From NCBI GenBank assembly GCA_946803715.1, contig CAMPET010000039.1, positions 106,552 through 149,769 of the forward strand: 43,218 bases of DNA. The letters run 5' to 3'. The position numbers and the translations under genes are program-made. How positions within the stretch are numbered: position 1 is the first letter of the stretch; each line of letters starts with the position of its first letter. Under the pieces are notes generated by a model, which saw only the letters and a list, made by a program, of their open reading frames with translations, searched no databases and was not told where the DNA came from. This DNA is from Beroe ovata (taxonomy: Eukaryota; Ctenophora; Nuda; Beroida; Beroidae). Positions 28,001 to 40,000 of the stretch are shown here, piece after piece.

Positions 28001-31000
28001 CAACACTCGCAGCGGCTTATTTTTTGAGGCCTGTGCTAATTTTGTAAATGTACTGATCACTGGTTATGGCGTCAACAAACGTGCTCCGATTCATACGTTG
28101 GTGTAACATAAAATATGCCGACTCCTGGGTCATTTGAACAAACGAACTTGACAGTAACTCCCCAGAATTGCATTTACCCACATTATAATGAAGGAATTCG
28201 AATATTCCACGACTTTGAGGTCACAGTGCATAATTTCTATGTAAATTATTTCCCCGAATAACCATACAGCACTCACCGCAAAAATGATTCATTGATTTAA
28301 ATCCTGGATTTTCCTAGTAGTAGTAGCTAGTAGTAGCTAGTAGATCTACAAAAATTTGCGATGTTTATCTAGATTTGAATTTCTAGGAAAAGTAAAAATG
28401 TTACCCTACAAAAGATTCCCAGAATCAAGAGAAGGGACGATCTGCGATCAGTACGATTATCGTAAAAACACTGAATGGCAGCAAGTCTTGTTCCTCTCAA
28501 TTCAGCAATTCCTGGGCCTATTTAGCAGTGCTCCCCTTCACTCCTAGTCATGCTAGCAGTAAAAGTACTAGCTATAGTGCTAGAAGAAGAAGGTTGAGGG
28601 AGCCGCTCGGTCGATGTTAAACCTAACTCGGTCGATGTTAAACCTAACATGACGTATCCTCACATGAGTGTCATAGTTAGTACTTTACTCACATTGTGAG
28701 TACTCACTGAATATACCCCAATCCCATGCCCCCCCCNCCCCCCCCCGCTAGGCCCGACAAATACGGAAAAACTAAAATCTGCAAAATGGGCCAAAAGCGG
28801 ACCCGTGCCAATCCCCAGCCCCCCCTTACCTCATCGCTCTGACTGTGCAGTGCGAAGACGTGGGTGTCGCAGTTACACTTTGGTGCAGGACTCCGGAGAG
28901 TACAGTCACACCCGCCCGATTCACCTGCAGCACCCCTCTTCCCGTCCCGCCCAGAGTCTCCCTGTGGCGACGTAGAAATAATGATCTTGTCATAATCTCT
29001 CGGGAGAGATCAACTCGAAAATAGGAAATACATGGGTTATCTTATCGTCTAAATCGATTATGTGTCACCTTTTGTCCTCGATCACCGTTGATTCCGACGA
29101 AACCCTCGTCACCCTTTTCTCCCTGGTCTCCGATATTTTCGTTGAATGGGCCCTGTTCCCCAACCTCTCCCTTATCCCCTCGCTCTCCTTGGACTCCTCG
29201 TTCTCCCTGTTGTTAGGACGGTCATCATTCCTTTCGCTGTGCCACCCAGGGGGGATTTATGACGCCCGCATATTTGGCGACAAGAAATCATAACAGGCAC
29301 CAAAATGGCACACAAGAACAACTGTTCACTCGATGGAATTCATCATTACCTTCCTCCCTGAAGGACCTGGAAGTCCTGGTACTCCAATGAATCCCGGTTC
29401 ACCCACAACGCCCTTTTCCCCGGCAACACCAGCTTCTCCCTTCGTTCCTCTAGCTCCCGTGAAGCCTGTATCACCGGGTAGTCCCTTAATTCCACCAGGG
29501 AAGAACATTGACTTGTGATCCTCGAAGAAGTTGATGATTTCCAGGATGAATGTTTCGTTGGCAACCTGCAGGAACAAAAATGATTATCATTAATTGCAAG
29601 TTCATTTCAAAGCTGGTCCTTCAAAAGGGTGATCAATATCGTCAAGACACGTTGAAGAAATATTCATTAAGTTATTCCTCGTGACACGTCCTATTGAGTG
29701 GGGCCTTCATGTGGGATTGAACAACAACCATCATAATATATTGCAGCAATAGTCACCTTTTCAGGTGTGATGCTGGGAAGCGGGCTTTCACCATCTTTAC
29801 CCTTCTCTCCTCTTTCTCCCCTTTGTCCCTTGACAAGACTTGGGAAACCTTTAGGTCCAGTTTCACCAGGCTCGCCTGTAGTACCTTTGGGGCCCTCTTC
29901 ACCCCGTTCTTCACTGGTGGGACCCTGAAAAAAAGGGTATACGATTCTGGAGCTTTTAGGAAAAGCAAAGATGTGGAGCAGCGGCAGGTAGTTGTTGAAT
30001 TTGATAAACTGCAATCTAGCCAATACCAAAGAATTACTTTGGCACTAAATTTACTGAATAAATCTCCTCTTGATCTAGCCTACCCTTGGTCCAGGAGGTC
30101 CATCCATTCCCTTCTCTCCAGTCTCCCCCTGACTGCCCTCCTCTCCAGGAGCTCCAGTATCCCCTCTGGGTCCTTCAGGTCCCACTGGCCCGACCTCTCC
30201 TTTACCGCCGGGTAACCCAATGATTCCTTTCTCTCCCTGCTCTCCCTTCTCACCAACACCTTCGAAATGATTTGCATCAGCATTGTTACCATCAATTCAA
30301 AAGTCAAGTTGTATATTTTGTTAGGTTCCATGCACCGAGAAAACATTTTCTTACCGACTTCTCCCTGTGGACCTTGAGGACCTTGTTCACCTTGAGCACC
30401 GACAACACCTTTAGCCCCAGTGTCTCCTCTTTCACCCTGCAAGTGATACTCGTTATTCCCTGATGATACAGTTTGCAGCAAATGCCAATTTATCATTTCA
30501 TGAATTGGTATTTGCCGTAGGGTGAGAACTGAGAGTCTCTTGTGAAGGAAGCAGACTGGTCAAGACACACTGGTTATCGTGTGCCTTGCCTGGCAAACAC
30601 GGTGAAGATCTTTGCATGCAGTGCGTCATGTAAATGAACAAGGCTAGTCCCTTTTGTCATGGAATGCCAAATCCAGATTCATGAAGGACTCACCTTTGCT
30701 CCGTATATATTATGTAGGACGAGAATGGACTTACCTTTGCTCCGGGTTCTCCGGGTTCTCCCTTCTCACCAGCTGGACCTGGCAGACCGAACATTGGACT
30801 CCCTTTCTCTCCTTTCGGACCAGGCTCTCCTCTCTCTCCTTTGGGGTTCAGACCATCTTCTCCAGTGGGTCCTTTGAATCCTTTGACACCACTGCCGCCT
30901 CTGACTAATGAACAGTGCATGTATTAAACACGCCCCTTGGGGCCTTTTAAACCGTCATAATATCGAGGATCTAAGTTGTTCAAATAACTTTATTCCTACC

Positions 31001-34000
31001 CGCATTTGGATTGATCAGCCTGCCAGGCTCTCCTTTCTTTCCAGATCGTCCCTTATCCCCGGCCGTTCCAGTTTCACCGTTATCACCATCCATCCCAACG
31101 TCTCCAACCGCGCCCTTCATACCGGCGTCTCCCCTCTCACCGAAACCGTTAACTCCGTCACGACCCGCTGGACCCTTGGCGCCATCCTGTCCATCTATTC
31201 CCGGGACACCAGCATATCCGCGCTCCCCTCGATCTCCAGTCTCACCTTTCTCTCCTTTTTCACCCTACAAGGGAGCAACTTATTCACAAATGTTACGTCA
31301 GTGGAGCTTAAATCTTCGCACATTACAAAAGTTATACTCAATCATACCTGCTCACCAGGCTGACCCTTCTCGAAACCTGGTACTCCAGGCACCCCGGGTT
31401 CACCCTTCGGACCAGCCGGACTTGCACCATCTCTACCAGGTTCACCAGGTTCACCTCGGCCCGTGTTCCCCTTCTCTCCTCGCTCTCCCTGGGGGAGAAA
31501 TGAGATTCTCTCAAACCAAGGGAATCTAGAGAACACCCATTCTTTCGTATCGGGAGATTAGGTTTTAATAAGATGGATTAGGCTCGAACGAGATGAATAT
31601 GAAGATAGTGAGAGGGAGAAACGTACTTTGACCCCTGGGACCTCCTCATTTTCTGGTGATGGGTCTCCTCGGACACCCTTCGGACCAACTGCTCCTTTAT
31701 CGCCAATTTCTCCTTTCTGACCATCTTCTCCAGTAGGCCCAATGGGTCCATCAGGTCCCATCTCACCAATTTCTCCTTTGACAGTTCCAGGTTCACCTGC
31801 ATACCATGAAATCAACCTATTATCATTACAGTAAAGTTTACTATCAGAATTCTGAGCTCGTTTCCCAAAACATTGCAATTCGCTTCAGCTGGGGTATCCA
31901 CAAGACAGAAAATTCTTTGTCTGTGAGCTAACTCAAGAACTATTGATTGCACCTGCCACGCCACCTTTCATCCCTTGACTTGATTACCTGGTACACCCGG
32001 TGGTCCCTGGATACCAGGCTCACCAACCCGTCCCTGGACTCTCTCCCCGGGCTGACCCTTCTCTCCCTTCACCATGTTTCCTGTGTCTCCTTTCTGTCCC
32101 TTGGCTCCTGGGGGTCCAGGCTCGCCCTGAGGTGAGGCACCATCCATTCCGTCCATACCAGGTTCACCTTTAGGTCCACGGGGTCCGGGCTCCATACTTG
32201 GGATACCCTGTCGTGGATTGGAGTTAATTGGGATGGGTCAGTTTCACTTTCAATTTCCTGTTTTAGACTGGGCAAACTTTCCATTCAAGCTAAATTAACA
32301 TTCATGAGGGCAATAGCTCCAGTCTCTACGAGTATAAAATGCTGTTCATAACTCACCGGTGCTCCTCTGTCACCAGGCAGTCCCTGAATACCATCCTGAC
32401 CAGGCTCTCCCGGTGCACCAGGCTGCCCCTTGGCACCATCAACCCCTTTTTCTCCAACCGGCCCTGGATCACCACGCTCTCCCTTCTCAGTACCTGGTTC
32501 CCCTGGAGCTCCCTTCAGGCCATCCTCACCCGGTGGTCCTTGTCCTGCTGGGCCCTGTGGGAATTGAGATTCATCTTAGTACCTCACCACACAAATGAAT
32601 TTCCATCACGCTAGCTCTCGCTAGTCGCTATTCCCCTAAATCGGTAGCCTGGACACAGCTGTTCTCCACTATGCGTGGGGGTAGTGAACTGTCCTGGTAA
32701 CTACCCACCACTTCTCCAGGCTCTCCAGGAGGACCAGGTGGTCCGAAGTAGTCCTCTCCCGGCTCCCCGGGTAGTCCTTTCCGTCCCTGCTCTCCTTTAC
32801 CCACAACCCCGGGAGGTCCAGGCTCTCCTTTGGACCCTGGTTGTCCCTTCACGAAGCTTGGAATTCCTGGGCTGTTGTCAGGGTTGGTTGTTAGGGAGTA
32901 TTATATTCGACTCATCGGAACCATGTCGTTGATGATGACAACTCCAGAATGCAGAATACTTACAAGCCTGGTTCTCCACGATCCCCCTTAGCACCAGCTT
33001 CTCCGTCAGGACCGTTAAGTCCGTCGACGCCAGGTCGTCCGGCTACTCCCTTGAACCCGGTATCTCCAGTCTCCCCTTTCATTCCATCCATCCCGCGGTC
33101 TCCTACTTCACCAGGCTCACCGTCCTCTCCGGACAGCCCAGGAATTCCTGTGATTATGAGCATGTCGAGCTTCAACCATGAGAAGATTCATTCGGGAGAA
33201 GATTCATCTATGAAAAGATGTTACAGCTCAACTCATATACCGTCTAATCCCTTAGATCCTTGTCGCCCATCTTCCCCATCATCTCCGGGAACACCATCCT
33301 CGCCCTCGTCACCAGGCAGCCCCGGTACACTGTCACCAGGCTCCCCCTTCGGTCCCCGGTCACCAGGTCTCCCTGGCAACCCAGGGATGTTGTTATCATC
33401 GCCTGGGGGTCCCCGCAATCCGACAATTCCTGTTGGGTATGATTGTACATGATTAGGGCAAAATTATTGGAAATCATTTGAAATGGGGATGCTTTTCATT
33501 CTCAACTGAATTTAAAACCCCACGAAAACTAAAATTGAAATAGTTGTAACTGTATGCAGTGCTGTTTCACATCATTTATACTCAGTACTCACCCTTTGGT
33601 CCTGGGTTTCCGGGAAGACTATCACCCACTTCTCCTTTGTCACCGCGCTCTCCCTTACTGCCAGGAGGTCCCATCACAAAGTTATCTCTGCCCTGGGCCC
33701 CTTTCACTCCAGGTTTACCCTTGGAACCCTGCTCTCCTCGGTCCCCCCGCGCTCCTTGCTCTCCCTTATCTCCGGGAACACCGGGAATTCCTGCCGAGAC
33801 GTATCGTATCAGCTATCACAACACTTTTGATTCGAAGACGGCGTTTTCTTCTGCAAGACTGCTAAGATATGGTGCGCTCCATTCTGGTCCCATATTATAT
33901 GAAGTCGAATGTACTAACCTTTCAGCTGAGTTGTAGATGGTGGTCCTGGTTCACCCTGAGCACCTTTCTCACCAACCTCTCCTGGTCCTCCATCGTCACC

Positions 34001-37000
34001 TATTCTACCAATGTCTCCCCACTCTCCCTTTTCACCTGCGGTGACACACGTGATGGAAATAAGATGAACACGTGGTGATAGTAGAGAAAATGATTTCTCC
34101 AATCATCAGCACGGAAATAGATTGAATAAGTGCGTGGAAAACCTTTCGGTCCCCTGACATTTGACGGTTCTCCTTTCTCGCCAGGTTGACCCTTGTTCCC
34201 ATCTGCACCATCACGTCCGGGGGTACCATCTTCCGTCATTCCATCAAACCCATCCAACCCATCTTCTCCTGGGAGTCCTTGAGTCCCCCTCTCTCCCTTA
34301 GCACCTTGTTCTCCGGGTGCGCCTCCTTGACCAATGTCACCCTTCTCTCCTACTTCACCGGGCTCTCCTTTTGGACTGCCTCCAACGCCACCCTTTGCTC
34401 CTGGAATTCCTCCGGGACCAATGTCACCTCTTGCACCTTGTTCACCCCGGTCACCTTTGGGTCCAGGAATACCTTTAGCACCCTGAGATAAAGCGATAAT
34501 AGTTTGGTGGTATATAGTTGAAGATGATGCGAATCGTGGTTCATTACCACTGCACTCCAGCTGCCTTACCTCTTCGCCATTCAGGCCTGGAACTCCGGGC
34601 AGGCCCTTTGTTCCCCTCTCTCCGGTTGGGCCCTGATCTCCTCTGTCCCCCTGAGGTCCAGGTTCAGTCATCGGCTCTCCTGAGATAAGGAATCAATTAT
34701 TGTCCATTATACGTTAAGCAAGATGGAAGAAGGGTAAGATCAGAGTTGTCAAGAATTCACTGCACCTTTATCTCCCTTTTCCCCATCAGGACCTAGAGCA
34801 CCATCTGTTCCTGGTTCTCCTTTCTCCCCTTTGGAGACAGCATCAAGACCAGGCAGCCCTTGATCTCCCTGCTGTCCCTTCAAACCTTGCTGACCCTACA
34901 GAGAGGAACATCACGATAACGACTGCATTTCTTTCATGGCTGTTAAATGTTAATGTTAATTGTGGATGTTTCGCTCCTTATATTGCATATGAAAACAGGA
35001 AACAAACCTTTTCTCCATCGGCTCCTATTGGCGAATCCGCTGGAGCTCCCTTCTCTCCCTTGGCACCCTTGATTTCATTAGCCTCACCCTTGGGTCCTTG
35101 GTCTCCGGTGTCACCCTTAGACCCTTCTGGACCCTCGGGACCACGTGGTCCCCGTTCTAGAGCTGGAACTCCGATAGCACCGGGCGAACCTGCACAAAGT
35201 TACTGTCACTGATCTAGGACATTATCATGTTGTTAAAATGAGTACTGAGTAGGTCGATGAGTTTGGGTTACTACTTACTTACTAATAATAGCTGCATCCA
35301 AATCACAAATTTTCTATCCTTCAATCCTGGGAATCCTTATACATACCCATTTCTCCTTTCTGTCCAGTATCACCCTTATCTCCATCTTGACCGGAGACAG
35401 CATCGAATCCTGGGACTCCAGCATCCCCATCCACCACATCCCCTCTCTCCCCACGGTCTCCCTTCTCTCCTGATGGTGGGGAGTAAGTTACTTGCCAAGT
35501 TCCAAACAATTATTACTCCTCTATCCAATATCCATGGTCATAATTCAATTATTAAGTGTAGCAAGAAACAGTTAGTTGATCAGGATGAAGATGAAGAAGC
35601 ACTTGATCGTGATTCGTGATCTCATTCCAACTAAATGTTTTCGATTTCTTAATGACTGAGTATGGAAAAGCTCAGAAATGTATGGGATTGACCGGATGCT
35701 ATAAAAACTGATATAGATTTTAGCCTATTTACCTTTGCTGCCCCTGTCTCCGGTTTCTCCAGGCTCTCCAGTCACAGGGTTGCCAAACAAAACACCCTTT
35801 TCTCCTGAAACACACGACGTGATCAATCATAATCATATCAATTATGCTTAGATCAATCAAAATAAGTGAGATGACATAGTAAGTGAGATGAAATCAGGTG
35901 AAATGGATCAATGGTCAGTCCTGGCCTTGTTCAATCAGGTAAAATTGTACTTATTGACTGTAGCCGATTGACACTCGCCTAGCTCAACTCACCCTTGATA
36001 CCAGGCACTCCGTCAGGACCCTGAGCCCCTTTCTCGTCACTTGGTATTCCGGGCACACCAGCCGGACCCTGCTCTCCCTTGGGCCCTGACAATCCCGTAC
36101 TTCCTGGGATAATCATGAGTAGTTCTCGAATAGAAAATATGCTTCAATAAGTTCATGAATTATGTCTGTATTCTTTGCGTCAAGGATTAAAGAATACAGC
36201 TAACTATCTTTTTACCTTTCACTCCCTCGAGGCCAAGCTGCCCCTTAGGACCGACGGGGCCCTTGGGACCGGGGCCTGGTCCAGGTCTCCCTGCATCACC
36301 AACTTCTCCCTTCTCTCCTGTTCTTCCCTGTCTACCTCGTTCACCAGTCTCACCAGCCTCGCCTGTGTCGCCTGTAACATCGTGTTTACAGTCTTCTTAC
36401 TTTCTTATAGTGCCCGCCTTCTACTACTGCTTTATGTGTAGCTATTGCATGGTCTTTTGATGGCTAGGTTGTCTGTTATCACCATGTTTAAAATAGCTTA
36501 TCCTCAATCGTTCACGAAAATTGAGTCCTTTGATCTTGAATTCATTTATCTCGTCTATGATCAAGATCACTGTGTAATGTGTATTATAGCAGGTATATAT
36601 GGCATATCGCATACACAAAATCCAATATAAGCCACTCTGATCAAATTAGGATGAAATATACTACATTTTATCATGATACTCCATCATTAGCCTCGCTATA
36701 TGGAGTGAGGAATTGTGTCTCAGAAAAATAATTACCCATTACATACATATCTCTTTCTCTTTTCCAACCAAAACCAAATTGAATCAGGGGGAATAATCCC
36801 AAAAAACACAGAAATCAAATCATGCCATCATGTAGTTATATCTCACCGTCTGATCCCATGGCTCCCCTGTCACCTTTCTCCCCTTGGTCGCCTGGTAATC
36901 CATCCGGGCCAGGAATTCCACCTGAAAAATTTGCGAGATTTAGAGTGATAAGTGCCAGTTACCATGGTGTCAGTTACCTGCATAGTGCATAGTGCCAGTC

Positions 37001-40000
37001 ACCATGGACAAATATCAAGATACCAATTTGTCAACACGCTTTCAGATTTTATACTGAATTCATATCTGAATCTGATGCCGTACCTGGTTTTTTATTTAGC
37101 TTATTATAGTAGATAATTTTTGATTGGTATGGAATACCCCTGGCATATTATACTAGTGGAATTGGATGGGAGGAAACATATCCTCATAGTCTGGCATAAT
37201 AATCACAATGAGCAGCATCTAGAAGCATCAAACAACTTATCTAAGTGCGGTAACAGCTTCACATTATGGGTTGTTAACATCGGCTTTTGCATAACAACTT
37301 CAATGTTAGTTCATTAATTCATGCAGACACACATGAATTTGCTACCCGATCACTGTTTTTGATAGTGACATGACTAGTTTGATAATGATATATGTGCGAT
37401 GGAACATGTAAAACCATTATCCGATTCCAGACATGTATCAACAAATTACTGCTCCTTATCTCGTGTGGTGGCGAGCCATAGGGAATTTAATCTAAGTCTG
37501 CATCGGTTGCAGGGCTCTGTAAATTGGGTAAGATCTGCAAATCGTGTAAGAACTACATAGGGGCATTGCAGGAATGGAATCAAGGTGTGTATATGTAGTG
37601 CTCAGGAAGCTGTTAACACGAAGAAATTTGTTGTATGGTTCTGAATCCACCATGGGCCTTCCCCCAAGAAACCTACAAACTGGACTTAAATCGGTACTGA
37701 AGTAAAATCGGTTTAAGAAAATATGGAAATTTAGTAGAAAAAATTCACGGTGTCTGGCCGCTGTGTCTACTGACCCCTGCTACCAGATTCGGAGCTCATT
37801 TTTTCCTCGTGAAGAATTCCGAGTCTTCATCAAGTTCAATACACCCTTATTATATTTGAATGAACAGTATCGATAGAAGTTCCGAATCCAAACTGAAACT
37901 GGAGGAAAAGACTTGCAACATTTTACTGGACCACTTGTACAATCACTTGCAACATTTTACCACACCACTTGTACCATTTTATCACACCACTTGTACCATT
38001 TTACCACACCACTAGTACCATTTTACTGCACCACTAGCACCATTTTATCACACCACTTGTACCATTTTACCACACCACTCGTACCATTTTACTGTACTTC
38101 TATCGGAGTGTTTAACAAAATCACATTTAACTGACAATTCAGGCAATGTTGATGATATCTAGATGTGTCCGGGGTAAAATCCATTACCGCGGTAAAAATC
38201 CACAGTCATAAGCANCAAGAGTCCGCTTTTTTCGGAACCAATTCGGAAGTCAGATTCGGACAATGTTCCGTTTCGGACAACAGTCCGCTTCGGACAACAG
38301 TCCTAGAATCCCTTTGAAGGTTTGCGGTAAAAATCCACAGTCATGAGCACACAGAAATTGTCAGATTTCTTATTTTGCAATAAGATTGAAAGTTAAGACC
38401 ATAATTTTGCAAATAATCAATTATAGCCACGACCTTGCAAATAATCGATAAAAGCCAAGTCTATCATCTTATCATTTTTGATCCCTTGTGCGGGCTAATT
38501 CCAAGTGAAGACAGGGATTACCGAAGAATTATCAACCATGATCATGAGTTCGGAACGAACTTTATATATTCCCGCTTCCCTCCGAGAAAGCAGCATATTC
38601 TCTGCGATGCCGTGCAGGATCCTGGAACATGATATCGATATGTTTCATTGTCGATTGTTTTCTCGCGAAGCTGGCCTCCTCGCGTTCCTGCAGCTGCAAA
38701 TACCTTCTGCAGATGCAGCTCGACTAAATTATATTGCAGCTCGACTATATTATATTGCATTATCTCTCGATTATCTCTTTTATATATATGACTGGTTTCT
38801 CAATGTTATTTCCAGCTGTGATGATGATGAATTTAAACCAGTTCCTGGTTTTGGCGCTGGTGATCGGCTACATAGTAGGAGACGAAACAGGTATTGAAGA
38901 AACATCACTTGAGAGAAGAACAACACAAAATTGTGACTATATAAGATTATGGTATATGAATGGTGAATGTGTACAGAAATTTTACGATGAACGTTGGAAT
39001 TGTGGTTGCAAAATACCTCAATGTCCTCAAGATAAGAAAAGGCAAAGGAATATCTTCTTAAAGTGCTTGCAAACTCTTGAACCTCGATTCTGCTGCTCCT
39101 ATACTTATTGCAGGCTCAAAGCCCGTACCACCAATAGAAATTGTTACCGGCCAAATGGACTACTACAGTAAATTATTATTATATAGTGGACTAGCTGCTG
39201 GAGACTATTTTTATTGTATTGCGGTAGACTATTAATATTTGGAGAGGTTTTATTTTCAATAGTCTCATAGTTACTTTTGTAGCTACTATTTTAGAATTTT
39301 AGAAGAAAATTTCCGGTATTCTTGAAAAATTGAAACAACTGTTACTGAGAATGTTATTGTGCATTGAAAGTATTTTATGATCTATCAATGGTAGAGTTTC
39401 ATTGTATTGCTTCTTTTTTGTCTCACACGCAGTGTTGAAGCAGCGTGAAAAATGCTGCTGGCAACGGATGAAGCCTTGGTAAGCAGCATTGGCAGGTGTT
39501 GAAATACTTTTTTCAAGAAATTGAGCACTGTTTTTTCGAGATATTTTTCTTCGTATTCAATAACACATTTAAAATTTAACATATAAGTATAACACCTGAA
39601 CTGCATACATGGGTTAATTCTTTCATTTTGACGCTTTGAAAAGTTTCCTGAGAAAGTGATGAGATGCTCGTAATATTGAACTCTTACCTCGTTCTCCAGA
39701 TTCGCCTTTCTCTCCAGACTCCCCCTTCCCATCGGGGCCCGCATCCTCCCCATCCATTCCCCGGGCCCCACGGACCCCGGTCATTCCTTTGAACCCTTTC
39801 TCTCCTCTCGGTCCCATCTCCCCCTGATATAACGAATGTGCGAGTACTCAGTTCAGATCTATGATGGTGAAACACAGCTATCTTTGGTGTCAGCAGCAGT
39901 GACGATTATTAGTATTACTATTTTTATTATAGTGACAGTATTTTAATGGCAAAAGCAGTGATCATATGATGGAAAGGGGTGTTAGTGTGGAGCTGCAGTC

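Larger units (their letters stand above)
36922..39687. other. Largest intron of collagen unit C
   Basis: This is a 2.77-kb intron between exons ending at 39688 and starting at 36921; most other unit C introns are far shorter. It contains a 22-bp tandem repeat (37911-38095), a pair of direct repeats flanking TTCGGACAACAG units (38189-38349), and an antisense open reading frame for a secreted cysteine-rich protein (38821-39171). No collagen-like exon was found inside it. Confidence 0.7.

Noticed and set aside
29333-33936. Plus-strand proline-rich frames over the unit C exons.
   Set aside because: Same antisense effect; each coincides with a collagen exon on the minus strand with correct splice sites.
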